Assembly: GCA_964567485.1 (NCBI GenBank)
Contig: CAZMMX010000010.1
Coordinates: 20,502 to 84,501, forward strand
From: UBA1413 sp964567485
GTDB taxonomy: Bacteria; Bacteroidota; Bacteroidia; Bacteroidales; Prolixibacteraceae
DNA length: 64,000 bases
Direction: 5' to 3'
Of the stretch, positions 17,553 through 27,802 are shown one piece after another. How positions within the stretch are numbered: the stretch's first letter is position 1; every line of letters starts with the position of its first letter. Under the pieces are notes generated by a model that was given only the letters and a program-made list of their open reading frames with translations, did no database searches and had not been told where the DNA came from. The translations under genes were made by a program, and so were the position numbers.

Positions 17553-19382
17553 ATGAATGCAGTGTATGATGAAAGTACCATCCAGACCCTCGATTGGCAG
17601 GAGCACATCAGGAAGAGGCCGGGGATGTATATCGGTAAGCTGGGCGACGGCGCGGCAGCCGATGATGGTATTTATGTCCTGGTGAAGGAGGTGATGGACA
17701 ACTCCGTGGATGAATTCATGATGGGGTACGGCAAGAAGATTGAACTCTCCATCGATAATGAAAATGTGCGGGTGCGTGACTACGGACGGGGAATTCCCCT
17801 GGGAAAACTCTCTGACGTGGTAAGCAAAATGAACACCGGTGCCAAGTATGATTCCAAGGTGTTCAAAAAATCGGTGGGTTTGAACGGTGTTGGGATCAAG
17901 GCGGTGAACGCCCTCTCTTCTGACTTTTCCATCAGGGCTATCCGTGAGGGCCAGGTGAAGGAGATGTTTTTCAGCAAAGGGGTTCAGGTGGAAGAGAAGC
18001 CCCTGGCAGAAACCGATGAACCCAACGGAACCGTGGTCACCTTCCGGCCCGATGAAACGATTTTCCGCACTTACCGGTTCATCAGCGACCATATCGTGAA
18101 CCTGATCAAGAACTATACTTTCCTGAATGCGGGGCTGACGATTGAATACAACGGCCATAAATATTTTTCGCGCAACGGGCTGAAAGACCTTCTGGAAGAG
18201 AACCTGGACGCGGACCCTCTTTACCCCATCATTCACCTGAAGGGGGAGGATATTGAAGTGGCCATCACCCATGGTAACCAGTATGGTGAGGATTACTACT
18301 CTTTTGTGAACGGGCAGCATACCAGCCAGGGGGGCACCCACCTGTCGGCTTTCCGCGAAGTGGTGGTCAAGACCGTCCGCGATTTTTATAAAAAGGATTT
18401 TGACCCGACCGACATCAGGGCTTCGATCGTGGCGGCAGTCAGCATCAAGGTGGAGGAGCCTGTTTTTGAGTCGCAGACCAAGACAAAGCTGGGGTCAAGA
18501 GATATGGGACCTAACGGTCCGACCGTGAGAACCCACATTTTTAACTTCATACAGAAAGAGCTCGATAACTATCTCCACAAGAACCAGGAGACTTCCGAGA
18601 TGTTGCTGCGCAGAATCCAGGAGTCGGAGCGTGAGCGTAAGGCCATCTCGGGGATTAAGAAGCTGGCGAAAGCCAGGGCCAAAAAGTCGAACCTCCATAA
18701 CAAGAAGTTGCGCGATTGCCGTATTCATTTCACCGATTCCGATGAAAAAAGGGTCGATTCATGCATCTTCATCACCGAGGGGGATTCGGCAAGCGGCTCG
18801 ATCACCAAATCACGTGATGTGGACACGCAGGCGGTGTTCAGCCTCCGGGGGAAACCCCTCAATACCTATGGACTGACGAAAAAGGTCGTCTACGAAAATG
18901 AGGAGTTCAATCTTTTACAGGCTGCCCTTGACATTGAGGAGAGTATCGATGACCTGCGCTATGCCAGGGTGATCATCGCCACCGATGCCGATGTTGACGG
19001 AATGCACATCCGCCTGTTGCTGATCACCTTCTTTCTCCAGTTTTTTCCGGAACTGATCCGCAAAGGACATGTCTATATTCTTCAAACCCCCCTTTTCAGG
19101 GTCAGGAACAAGAAAGAGACCATCTATTGTTATTCGGATGAGGAGAGAGTGGCCGCTATTGAAAAGCTCAAGGGTACTCCTGAGATCACGCGATTCAAGG
19201 GACTCGGTGAGATTTCCCCCGATGAGTTCAAACATTTCATCGGTCCGGATATCAGGTTGGATCCGGTGCAGATGAAAAAACATGAGTCGGTGACCCAGAT
19301 GCTTGAGTTTTACATGGGGAAGAACACTCCCGACAGGCAGGATTTTATCATCGACAACCTCTATATAGAAAAGGATGAATAA
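17553..19382 (+). CDS. parE: DNA topoisomerase IV subunit B
   Basis: This 609-residue ATPase subunit of topoisomerase IV powers chromosome decatenation. GHKL motifs are present: EVMDNSVDEF, DYGRGIP and GLNGVGIKAVNALS. The TOPRIM motifs are FITEGDSASGS and ATDADVDGMHIR. Length and the absence of the gyrase-type insertion suit ParE. parC begins 5 bp after the stop, and the pairing supports topoisomerase IV rather than gyrase. A -7 element at 17528-17535 should drive parE-parC. Confidence 0.94.
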   Translation: MNAVYDESTIQTLDWQEHIRKRPGMYIGKLGDGAAADDGIYVLVKEVMDNSVDEFMMGYGKKIELSIDNENVRVRDYGRGIPLGKLSDVVSKMNTGAKYDSKVFKKSVGLNGVGIKAVNALSSDFSIRAIREGQVKEMFFSKGVQVEEKPLAETDEPNGTVVTFRPDETIFRTYRFISDHIVNLIKNYTFLNAGLTIEYNGHKYFSRNGLKDLLEENLDADPLYPIIHLKGEDIEVAITHGNQYGEDYYSFVNGQHTSQGGTHLSAFREVVVKTVRDFYKKDFDPTDIRASIVAAVSIKVEEPVFESQTKTKLGSRDMGPNGPTVRTHIFNFIQKELDNYLHKNQETSEMLLRRIQESERERKAISGIKKLAKARAKKSNLHNKKLRDCRIHFTDSDEKRVDSCIFITEGDSASGSITKSRDVDTQAVFSLRGKPLNTYGLTKKVVYENEEFNLLQAALDIEESIDDLRYARVIIATDADVDGMHIRLLLITFFLQFFPELIRKGHVYILQTPLFRVRNKKETIYCYSDEERVAAIEKLKGTPEITRFKGLGEISPDEFKHFIGPDIRLDPVQMKKHESVTQMLEFYMGKNTPDRQDFIIDNLYIEKDE

Positions 19383-19387
19383 TAAAG

Positions 19388-22173
19388 ATGTCAGAGAATT
19401 TTGAACCCAAGCAGGAGGACAAGCCCGACATTCCGAAAGAGGGGATTACCTATCTGTCGGGGATGTACAGGGAGTGGTTTTTGGATTACGCCTCCTATGT
19501 CATTTTGGAGCGTGCCGTACCCTATGTAATTGACGGGCTGAAACCCGTTCAGCGCAGGATTCTTCATGCCATGAAGGAGATGGATGACGGCCGGTTCAAC
19601 AAGGTCGCCAACATCATCGGGCAAACAATGCAATACCATCCCCATGGGGATGCTTCGATCGGCGATGCCCTGGTGCAACTCGGGCAGAAGGAGCTGTTGG
19701 TGGAAACCCAGGGTAACTGGGGGAATATCCTCACCGGTGATGGCGCCGCAGCTCCCCGGTATATAGAAGCCCGCCTTTCAAAGTTCGCCCTGGAGATCCT
19801 CTTCAATGCCAAGACCACCGAGTGGAAGCTCTCCTACGACGGGAGGAAGAAAGAACCAGTGATGCTGCCGGCGAAATTTCCGCTGTTGCTGGCGCAGGGC
19901 GTTGACGGCATTGCCGTGGGCCTGGCCTCCAAAATACTGCCCCATAACTTCCTGGAACTCTGTGATGCCTCGGTGGCTTACCTCAGGGAGGAACCCATCC
20001 AACTCTATCCCGATTTCCCGACCGGCGGATCGGTCGATGTTTCCAAATATAACGACGGACTGCGTGGCGGGGCGATCAAGGTGAGGGCCAAAATTGAAAA
20101 AAGGGATAGTAAGACCCTGGTTATCACGGAAATACCCTTCGGAAAAACGACCACTTCGGTCATTGAATCGATCCTTAAGGCCAATGAAAAGGGAAAAATA
20201 AAGATCAGGAAAATCGACGACAACACGGCGGCCAACGTGGAGATCATGGTTCACCTGTCGCCGGGAGTCTCTTCCGACAAGACCATCGATGCCCTCTATG
20301 CCTTTTCCGACTGTGAAGTCTCTATCAGTCCCAATGCATGTATCATCGAGAACGACAGGCCCTATTTCATGACCGTCACCGAGATCCTGAAAAAGTCCAT
20401 CGACTCGACACTACAGCTTCTGAAGCTCGAACTGGAAATTAAGAAGAACGAGCTGGAAGAGAGCTGGCACAATACCTCGCTTGAGAAGATTTTTATTGAA
20501 AAAAGAATATACAAGGACAAGGAGTTTGAACAGTCGGAGACGCTGGATGCTGCTATTGCCCATGTAGACAGGCGGCTGGACCCTTTCAAACCGACACTGC
20601 ACAGAGAGGTGACCCACGACGATATCTTGCGGCTCCTGGAAATCAAAATGGCCAGGATTCTGAAGTTCAATTCCGATAAGGCCACTGATTATCTCAGGTC
20701 GCTAGAGGAGGAGATTGCCCGGGTGCTCGATAAAATCAAAAATATCGTCCCCTATACCATTGAGTGGTTTGAAAAGCTGAAGGAGAAATACGGAAAGGGT
20801 AGGGAAAGGCGCACCGAACTCCGCAGTTTTGAAAATATCGTGGCCGCCAAGGTGGTGGTTGCCAATGAAAAACTTTACATCGACAGGGAAGAGGGATTCG
20901 CCGGAACGGGGCTGAAAAAGAACGAATATGTATGTGACTGCTCCGACATGGACGACATCATCGTTTTCAGGCGTGACGGCACCTATTTTGTGACCAAGGT
21001 GACCGACAAGGCCTTCATNNNNNNNNNNNNNNNNNNNNNNNNNNNNNNNNNNNNNNNNNNNNNNNNNNNNNNNNNNNNNNNNNNNNNNNNNNNNNNNNNN
21101 NNNNNNNNNNNNNNNNNNTTTTCAGGCGTGACGGCACCTATTTTGTGACCAAGGTGACCGACAAGGCCTTCATAGGGAAGAATGTCCTTTATATCAATAT
21201 ATTTCGAAAGGACGACTCGCGTACCATTTATAACCTGGTTTACCGCGACGGGAAAACCGGTTTTTCCTACATGAAACGGTTCAACGTTACCGGGGTGACG
21301 CGCGATAAGGAATATGACATCACCCAGGGCAACAAAGGGTCGCGGATTATCTATTTTTCTGCCAATCCCAACGGAGAGGCCGAGGTGTTGAAGATCTTCC
21401 TGAAACCCAAGGCGCGCATCAAGAAGATGGTGTTTGAACAGGATCTGGGAGAGCTGGCCATCAAGGGACGGCAGTCGATGGGGAACATCCTGACCAAATA
21501 CGAGGTGCACAAGATTAGCCTCCTGGAAAGGGGAATTTCTACCCTGGGAGGACTGAAGGTATGGTTCGACCCTGACGTTTTACGGCTTAATTCCGAAAAA
21601 CGGGGTAAGTATCTGGGAGAATTCACGGGTGAAGACAAGATCCTGGTGATTTACAAGTCAGGGGAATACGTCCTGCACAATTATGATTTCAGCATTCACT
21701 TCGAGCCCAATTACCTGGCCATTGAAAAGTTTGATCCTGAAAAGATCATTTCAGTGGTGTACTATGATGCCGAGCAGGAGTTTTACTATCTGAAACGGTT
21801 TGAGATTGAAGAGGTGCTGAACAAGCCGGTGGGTTTCATCGGGGAGAACAGGGAGAACAAGCTGGTGAGTGTGACCTGGGTGCGTTACCCGCGTTTGGAG
21901 ATTGAGTTTGGGGGCAGGAACAGCAGCCGTGAGAATGAGATTATCGAGGTGGCGGAATTCATTGGCATCAAGAGCTGGAAGGCCAAGGGAAAACGGTTGA
22001 GTAACTATGAGGTGGAGAATATCAGGGAGTTGGAACCGGTCATCAGGGATGAGCATGAGCCCGCTGTTCCGGAAGAGGAAGAGCCGGAAGCCCCTGTTTC
22101 CCCGATCGATGATATTCCCTTTGAGGTGCGCCGTCTTACTGATGATGATGTCAACCAGATGACCCTTTTCTAA
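19388..22173 (+). CDS. parC: DNA topoisomerase IV subunit A, interrupted by an assembly gap
   Basis: This is the DNA-cleaving subunit of topoisomerase IV. The N-terminal part has the breakage-reunion domain, with candidate catalytic tyrosine Tyr125 in GDGAAAPRYIEARL, preceded by YHPHGDASIGDALV. Alpha-helical tower and coiled-coil segments follow, then a C-terminal DNA-wrapping domain and an acidic tail. As printed, the frame is broken by 100 Ns at 21019-21118. The 55 bp before the gap (20964-21018) are identical to the 55 bp after it (21119-21173). Removing the Ns and one copy (155 bp) joins the two frames exactly and yields 876 residues, normal for Bacteroidota ParC. I treat it as one intact gene, not a pseudogene. 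It overlaps no neighbour and precedes aroK by 1 bp. Confidence 0.92.
20964..21018 (+). repeat. 55-bp gap-flanking duplicate, left copy
   Basis: This is identical to 21119-21173. The duplication is best explained as two contigs that overlap by exactly 55 bases and were joined with Ns without merging. Confidence 0.9.
21019..21118. other. Assembly gap of 100 N inside parC
   Basis: Exactly 100 Ns, a scaffolding placeholder of arbitrary length. Flanking identity indicates that no sequence is really missing. Confidence 0.97.
21119..21173 (+). repeat. 55-bp gap-flanking duplicate, right copy
   Basis: This is identical to 20964-21018; see the parC entry. Confidence 0.9.
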
Positions 22174-22174
22174 G

Positions 22175-22678
22175 ATGAGGATTTTCCTGGTGGGATACAT
22201 GGGCAGCGGCAAGACGACGCTGGGCAGACGGCTGGCACGGCTGGCGGGGCTTTCCTTTATCGACCTGGACAAATATATTGAGGAGCGGCATTGCCGTACG
22301 GTACAGCAGCTTTTTGCGGAAGAGGGGGAGGAACTCTTCCGCCGGTATGAGCGGAGAGCCCTGGAAGAGGTGTCGCAATTCAGCGATGCCGTGGTGGCCA
22401 CGGGAGGCGGGGCTCCCTGTTTTTTCGATAACATGGAGTTAATGAACCACACGGGGATCACCCTGTTCCTCGACATCTCCCCTGCTGTCCTGGCAGCACG
22501 CCTGATCCGCTCCAGAACCGAAAGACCTCTCATCAAGGGCAAATCACCGGAGGAACTTCGCAGGTTCATCAGCGAAACCCTGGGGAAGCGCCGCCCCTTC
22601 TATCAAATGGCTCACCACACGATCACCCGTCCCGAAACCTCAATAGAGGAGATCATGAAACTGATCACCCCCCCCTGA
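22175..22678 (+). CDS. aroK: Shikimate kinase
   Basis: Shikimate kinase phosphorylates shikimate in the chorismate pathway. The 167-residue protein has the P-loop GYMGSGKTTLGRRLA at residues 8-22, the DLD substrate motif (SFIDLDKYIE), and ATGGGAPCF near residue 74. RTERPLI supplies the lid arginine. It begins 1 bp after parC, so it probably shares the parE-parC transcript. No other aro gene is nearby. Confidence 0.95.
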   Translation: MRIFLVGYMGSGKTTLGRRLARLAGLSFIDLDKYIEERHCRTVQQLFAEEGEELFRRYERRALEEVSQFSDAVVATGGGAPCFFDNMELMNHTGITLFLDISPAVLAARLIRSRTERPLIKGKSPEELRRFISETLGKRRPFYQMAHHTITRPETSIEEIMKLITPP

Positions 22679-22729
22679 CAGAAACCCGGGGGAGAGACCT
22701 GGATTGAGAGGTGGCCGCCCTTTGAATTC

Positions 22730-22747
22730 CGGTGAACGCATTCACCG
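22730..22747. terminator. Hairpin between convergent aroK and ADH genes
   Basis: CGGTGAA and TTCACCG form a 7-bp perfect stem with a 4-base loop between two convergent genes. There is no clear T-run, so this is a weak call. Confidence 0.35.
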
Positions 22748-22821
22748 CCGGCTCTGCCGCGAGGAGGTTCAATTTACATGCTATTGATGCCCGATGGGTG
22801 GCGGTAAGACTTCGCGGCAGC

Positions 22822-24096
22822 TCAGATTTCCGGGGCGTGAGACAGCAGATATTCCTCGGCTTCCACCGACCACAATCCATTTGTTTTTTCAATGATGCGG
22901 GCGAGTTCCCGGAAGAGGGGATCGGTTATTCCCTTTTCGGAAAAATCGCCCAGGGGGGTGAGTGGCAGGTTTTTGTGAGTATATATCAGTTTTTTACCTC
23001 CAGGAATGCTGGGCAGGTGGAGGGTGGTCTCAATAACGGCGTTCAGTCCCCCGATGTGGGTGATGAGTCCGGCCGGATCGAGCCCTTTGGCCATGCAGGC
23101 CAGGGCTTCCACCATGTCGTCGTTATTACCCCCTGAAGTGCCCACGATATGGGTATAGGCATAGTGGACGTTGTAAAAGTTAAGGCGTGCCGAGAGGGCG
23201 GGATCCGAAGGGCCGGCGAAGAAGTTGAGGCATCCGTCGTGGCCCAGGATCGCGTCGCCCTGTTCGATGACCGCAGGAATGGGGGCGAAGACAAAGACAT
23301 CGTCATAGCCCGAGCCCCCGGTCAGATCGCGTAGGGCGGCCACAGGATCGCCCGCCTCCCGGGTGTTGAGGTAAACCAGGTCAATCCCCTTTTTCCGGGC
23401 CCATTCCACCGGGAAAATGGTGGCGGCGCGGTCGAGGCGGGCCTGGTCAATGTCGGTGACCACCAGAAGGGAGGGCTTCCGGTTACCCCGGTTGACCACA
23501 TAATTGATGGCGGCCAGTCCCATGGGGCCTACCCCCGCCAGAATGGCCATCTTTCCGCCCTGCAGAATTTCCATCTGGTGTTGGTAGCTTCCCGGCGTAG
23601 TATGGTAATTGGCATGCATGGCGCCGATTACGCAGGAAAGCGGTTCCGCCAGGGAAGCCGGATAATAGCCGGGCCCGTCATATACCAGCAGGCAGTCCTG
23701 CACCAGCACATCACGGGGAATGATCACAAAGGTGGCATCCCCGCCGATATAAGGATAGCTGTACCCGGGAGCACTGAGAATACCCACAGGTCCGTCAGGA
23801 AAGTAAATGGCCGGCTGAATGGAGTATTTCTGTCCGGGAGAAAATTTGTGCTTCCAGTTTTTGCCCACTTCCACGATCTCCCCACTGAACTCATGGCCGA
23901 TGATTACCGGATGCTCATTCACATTATCCGGAATCCGCTTGTGGTCAGCACCCTGGTGGGCCGCCTTGTACGATGACATGCATATGCTGTCGGAAACCAC
24001 TTTGGCCAGGATTTCGTCATCTCCGATGGCGGGGAGCTCAAACTCCTCCAGCCGCAGATCCTCTTTGCCATATAACCGTACTGCCTTGGTCTTCAT
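22822..24096 (-). CDS. Zinc-type alcohol dehydrogenase, L-sorbose-1-phosphate reductase-like
   Basis: This 424-residue medium-chain dehydrogenase has the zinc-ADH signature region (HPVIIGHEFSGEIVEVGKNW) and a Rossmann motif, AGVGPMGLAAINYV. The length, the long segment between the two, and the PAEYFPD-like middle (SIQPAIYFPDGPVGILSAPG) resemble SorE-type polyol-phosphate or ketose-phosphate reductases. The substrate is inferred only loosely. It lies 79 bp downstream of the aldolase/SDR fusion on the same strand and is likely the last gene of the PHP-aldolase/SDR-ADH cluster. No kinase or transporter gene is adjacent. Confidence 0.78.
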   Translation of the reverse strand: MKTKAVRLYGKEDLRLEEFELPAIGDDEILAKVVSDSICMSSYKAAHQGADHKRIPDNVNEHPVIIGHEFSGEIVEVGKNWKHKFSPGQKYSIQPAIYFPDGPVGILSAPGYSYPYIGGDATFVIIPRDVLVQDCLLVYDGPGYYPASLAEPLSCVIGAMHANYHTTPGSYQHQMEILQGGKMAILAGVGPMGLAAINYVVNRGNRKPSLLVVTDIDQARLDRAATIFPVEWARKKGIDLVYLNTREAGDPVAALRDLTGGSGYDDVFVFAPIPAVIEQGDAILGHDGCLNFFAGPSDPALSARLNFYNVHYAYTHIVGTSGGNNDDMVEALACMAKGLDPAGLITHIGGLNAVIETTLHLPSIPGGKKLIYTHKNLPLTPLGDFSEKGITDPLFRELARIIEKTNGLWSVEAEEYLLSHAPEI

Positions 24097-24175
24097 CTTT
24101 TCTTTCTGTTATTGATTTTCGGTATAGTGTTTTCTGTCAATATACAATACTACTGTGTGCCCGTTTCATCACCGG

Positions 24176-26149
24176 TCAGCTGAGCATCTCCTGGCCCCCG
24201 GTGACTGGGATGGCCTGTCCGGTCTCATATTCCTGTGCGATGATGTAGTAAATGGCTTTCACCACGTCGGAGGGAAGGCATCCTCGTCCTGCGGGGACCT
24301 GGGCCTCGTAGTGCCGTTTGACCTCTTCCAAGTTGCTGGCTCCCTTTATTTTCCCGGCTTTGAGGTATTGGATGAAGAGGCCGTTGATGGGGTCTGACCA
24401 GAGGGGGCCGTCGAAGTAGTTGCCGGGGCAGATGGCATTGACCTTAATGCGGAAGGGCATGAGTTCCAGGGCGAACGACTGGGTGAGGCCGATCCCCCCG
24501 AATTTGCCCCCGGCATAGGCGAAGTTTTTGTTACTTCCCTTTAATCCCGATTTGGAATTGATCTGGATGATGTCCATGAAGTGGTCAGGGTGGTGGTGGT
24601 GTTGCAGTTTCATCACTGCGGAGGCGTATTTGGTGCAGAGGAAGTAGGCGTTGTAGTTGACGCGGGTCATCAGGTCAAAGGTTTCGGGGGTCATTTCGTC
24701 GAGGCCTCCGGCTTTCAGGATGCCGGCATTGGAGATGAGCACATCGATACCTCCGAAGTGGAGAACCGCCCTGTTGATCATATTTTCGACCGAAGCGGGG
24801 TCGGCCACATCGACCTTCACGAAAAGAGCCCTATTTTGTTTTTTTTGGGCATTGAGTGTCGCTGTGAAGCTGGCGCCTTTTTCTTCGTTGAGGTCAGCAA
24901 CCACGATATTGGCGCCTTCCCCGAACATCAGTTCTGCGATGCCCGCTCCGAAACCCTGGGCTCCCCCGGTGATCACCACCACCTTGTTTTCGGCGATTCC
25001 CCGGGAAGTCGTTCCCTTGGAGATTTTTTTCCTGTAGTTTTCGACCTCCCAGTTCTCAATAAAGGCGATTTGGGAGGGGGTCATGGGGTGGGGCCCCCCG
25101 AAATTGCTGCTCAGCAGGGTGATCATGGTGAAGTCAAGCACCAGGGCTTCCAGGGTTTCCAGGGCTGCGGGGGTATCCTCGCTGATGATCACCCCGGCCT
25201 CCCGGAAAAAGAGCACTTTCGGGGAGACGCCTTTTCTGTTCCTGAATTCCCGCGCTTTGGCTTCAGTCTCTTCGATGGCGGCTTCCGGGGATTGGGTATT
25301 TTCGATAAAGAGGTATTCCGCGCCGCAGTAGACCATTTGGTCGGGGGTGAAGGGGGTGCTGATGAGGCTGAAGGCGTCGGTACCCGTAATAAAGGGGGCG
25401 ATGGCACGGTGATGAAAAGCCCTGGCCACCCCGGGAGTATCGCGGGAGAGGATCATCCGCACGGCGGGGAGAATCTGGCTCATCAGGGGAGAGACCTCGA
25501 GGGGTTCCCGGGGAGGAAAAACAGAAATTCGTTCTTTGAGGGCTGCCAGCACCTGCCTGGTGAGCCGGTCAATTTCGGCGATGGAATCGGCAGCCACAAA
25601 GAGACCATGGTTCTGAATGAAGACCACCTGGGGGTCATGGCCCCGGGAGGTTCTGGTGGCGAGGATCTCATCGCGGATTACGGTGAACAGGACAAACCCG
25701 GGATCGCAATAGGGAATGTACAAGGCCTGGTCGCCAAACATTTCAGATACCAGTTTCCGGGCGTCCATGCTGCAGAGGAGTCCGTTGACCAGGGTAGGGT
25801 GGGTGTGGACGACATAGGCATACTGGAAAAGGTCATGGAGTGAGGTCTCCACCGAGGGGCGCAATCCCATTTCAGGATGGAGCCGGCAGGCCAGCAGGGC
25901 GTTCTTGACCTGTTCCTCTCTGACGGCAGGGTCACCGGAAAGCTTCATCTCCGTGATTTCCGCCAGACGCGCCCTGTCGAGGATACAGAAACCCTCTTCC
26001 CCGATTGTGGCCAAACTGATGCCACTGGCCTTAATGTAGAGAAGTTCACGGTTTTTCCAGGAGGTGTTGCCTCCTCCGGCAATCACAAATTCAGGATTGC
26101 TCCCGTATTGGCGGGAAATCATGATCAGGTCGGTGAGTGCTTTCTTCAT
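24176..26149 (-). CDS. Bifunctional class II aldolase / short-chain dehydrogenase
   Basis: This 657-residue fusion has an N-terminal class II aldolase/adducin domain (about residues 1-380). GGGNTSWKN is near the N-terminus, and the metal-site histidines appear in YVVHTHPTLVNGLL. A C-terminal SDR domain (about 390-657) has TGGAQGFGAG near residue 392 and the catalytic YAGGK near residue 545. The same architecture occurs in the YuxG/RhaE-type enzymes that split rhamnulose 1-phosphate and oxidise the lactaldehyde product. Rhamnose is not proven here, since no RhaA, RhaB or transporter gene is visible. It is flanked by an ADH and a PHP protein on the same strand. Confidence 0.88.
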   Translation of the reverse strand: MKKALTDLIMISRQYGSNPEFVIAGGGNTSWKNRELLYIKASGISLATIGEEGFCILDRARLAEITEMKLSGDPAVREEQVKNALLACRLHPEMGLRPSVETSLHDLFQYAYVVHTHPTLVNGLLCSMDARKLVSEMFGDQALYIPYCDPGFVLFTVIRDEILATRTSRGHDPQVVFIQNHGLFVAADSIAEIDRLTRQVLAALKERISVFPPREPLEVSPLMSQILPAVRMILSRDTPGVARAFHHRAIAPFITGTDAFSLISTPFTPDQMVYCGAEYLFIENTQSPEAAIEETEAKAREFRNRKGVSPKVLFFREAGVIISEDTPAALETLEALVLDFTMITLLSSNFGGPHPMTPSQIAFIENWEVENYRKKISKGTTSRGIAENKVVVITGGAQGFGAGIAELMFGEGANIVVADLNEEKGASFTATLNAQKKQNRALFVKVDVADPASVENMINRAVLHFGGIDVLISNAGILKAGGLDEMTPETFDLMTRVNYNAYFLCTKYASAVMKLQHHHHPDHFMDIIQINSKSGLKGSNKNFAYAGGKFGGIGLTQSFALELMPFRIKVNAICPGNYFDGPLWSDPINGLFIQYLKAGKIKGASNLEEVKRHYEAQVPAGRGCLPSDVVKAIYYIIAQEYETGQAIPVTGGQEMLS

Positions 26150-26242
26150 GGGTTTTCAGTGATGTGATCGGATTTTACGATTCGTTCCTTGTATGGTCGG
26201 TGTATTACCGCGAAAGTGTTGTGGTGGAGAGTGAACGGCATA

Positions 26243-27487
26243 TCAGGGTATTGGCCCGGTAAAGGAGGCGATGACCCTCATTCCCAGCTCTTCGAGCTCC
26301 TTTTTCTCTGCGGGCGACGGGAAATGGTTGGCGGGGAATCCATCCCTGCCATTGGCTTTGAGGTACTGGTGGGCGGCGATGACGGCGGCCCCCCGGTGGT
26401 TAATGGTAAGGAGTTCCCGGCTGAGGGCGGTGTTCCCGCGGCAGGTGACGGTCAACGGGTCAAGACGGGGGGTATTGTGCTCGGTGCCAAAAGTCACCGT
26501 GAAGCCCTTCGTGTCGAAAAAAGTGACAAATTCGGCCAGAATGGAGGCGTCATTGCGCCCGGGAATCAGTTCCACCATGTAAATCGATTGAGAGGCCAGG
26601 GTTTGGGCCATCATGGCCCACTCCCTTTCAAAGTCAGTGAAGTGACCGTTGGCATCATCGAGCAAAACAGGATAGCAGGGAATTCCTCCGGCATCACGGA
26701 TCAGGGATATCACCCCGCTGAGGCTGAGGAAGGCTTTTTCATCTTCGGGGACATAGGCGGGGCCTCCCGCTTTCAGAAGGTTATTTCGGATTTCGTTGTC
26801 CAGGGCCGCCGGGTCGGAAAGGGGTGACCGGGGCGGGCGGCCTCCGAAGAGTTCCGTGAGGGCCTCCCGGAATTCCGTTTCTCCGGCATATTTCAAAGTC
26901 ATGGCTTGCCTGACAGCCATGGCGATATGACGTTCGCGGAGGAGACTGCGGGCCAGTTCTGACTGGATAGCCCGGGCATCAAAACGAAGATCCAGGGAGG
27001 TAGTCTTCAGGAAATCGTTGAGCCGCTCCACCATCATGAAGGTTTGCTGGTTACTCTCTTTTTGCAGGATGTCCACTTTTTTTGCGGAATTCTCGGGCAG
27101 ACTGGCAGGATATCGCAATCCCTTTCCGCTCATGTAGGTGCGTCCGGGGTTTACCGGGTCATTGATGCGGATGCCTTTCTGCTGCTCCTCTTTCTGGAGA
27201 GCCATGAACTCAATGTTAAAGAGGGGGAAAACCCTGTAGTGTTCGGCAAATCCGGCAAATTCATCATATCCTCCCGTGGTGTTGAAATCGTTGATCCCCA
27301 ACACGGTAATCCCCTCGTCGCGGGCCATTAAAAAAGGCTGCTCCATGCTTGTGAAGGAGGAGAAGGAGTGGGGCGTGTGAATGTGGCCGTTTATTCCGGG
27401 GAGGGTTCCATGGCTGGTGTCAGGAAGAGGTAACAGTTCTTCCGGCAGAGGCTGGTAGCCGGGAAAAAGTGGTATTGCTGCTGCCAT
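26243..27487 (-). CDS. PHP-domain metal-dependent hydrolase-like protein
   Basis: This 414-residue protein has PHP-like metal-binding motifs. NGHIHTPHSFSS near residue 33 supplies the first HxH, GINDFNTTGGYDEF follows, and TFGTEHNTPRLDP near residue 338 is the late histidine motif. PHP proteins cleave phosphoester bonds, often histidinol phosphate or nucleic acids; this subgroup's substrate is unknown. A DDANGHFTDFEREW segment lies in the central region. It is the first gene of the putative sugar cluster, and 93 bp separate its stop from the aldolase/SDR start. A phosphatase acting on a sugar phosphate would fit the neighbours, but that is inference. Confidence 0.72.
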   Translation of the reverse strand: MAAAIPLFPGYQPLPEELLPLPDTSHGTLPGINGHIHTPHSFSSFTSMEQPFLMARDEGITVLGINDFNTTGGYDEFAGFAEHYRVFPLFNIEFMALQKEEQQKGIRINDPVNPGRTYMSGKGLRYPASLPENSAKKVDILQKESNQQTFMMVERLNDFLKTTSLDLRFDARAIQSELARSLLRERHIAMAVRQAMTLKYAGETEFREALTELFGGRPPRSPLSDPAALDNEIRNNLLKAGGPAYVPEDEKAFLSLSGVISLIRDAGGIPCYPVLLDDANGHFTDFEREWAMMAQTLASQSIYMVELIPGRNDASILAEFVTFFDTKGFTVTFGTEHNTPRLDPLTVTCRGNTALSRELLTINHRGAAVIAAHQYLKANGRDGFPANHFPSPAEKKELEELGMRVIASFTGPIP

Positions 27488-27802
27488 GATGCTTCTTTTT
27501 TACAAATTAATGAAAAATAGTCGTTCCCTCCACTTTCGGGTGAAAGGGAAATGGGGGTGGTAATCGCTGCCAGCCATAAACAATGGTTTTTTGGCCCGAT
27601 CAGTTTTCGATTTTCGGAAATAAATGTTAAAAATGTTAAATTTCATAATGCTAATACTTTGATAAACAGTGTGTAATGAAATTTAATTCTTGCAGGAGAG
27701 GATCAGGTAGGAAGTGTATGTATAAATATCTATATTTTTGTCATGATGAGAGTTGCGGGGCAGTGGCCCCGGGCTGTCGGGAAATGAAACAAAACAATAA
27801 GG
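27488..27802. other. 315-bp divergent intergenic region
   Basis: This AT-rich spacer separates the minus-strand PHP operon from the plus-strand M23 gene. It holds one clear plus-strand -7 element at 27733-27740. On the minus strand I see only near matches to a -7 element close to the PHP start. A short open frame at 27676-27873 overlaps the M23 gene in another frame and has no supporting features. Confidence 0.6.
27733..27740 (+). promoter_or_regulatory. Bacteroidota -7 element for the M23/LysM gene
   Basis: TATTTTTG matches TAnnTTTG, 62 bp upstream of the ATG at 27803. Confidence 0.5.

Noticed and set aside
19388..22173. parC as a pseudogene or two genes
   Set aside because: The break is exactly explained by a 55-bp overlap plus 100 Ns; collapsing it restores a full-length gene.
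24097..24175. Sigma70-like TTGACA on the minus strand upstream of the ADH gene
   Set aside because: Bacteroidota promoters do not use the classical -35 element, and no matching -10 is present. The spacing to the aldolase gene fits an operon.
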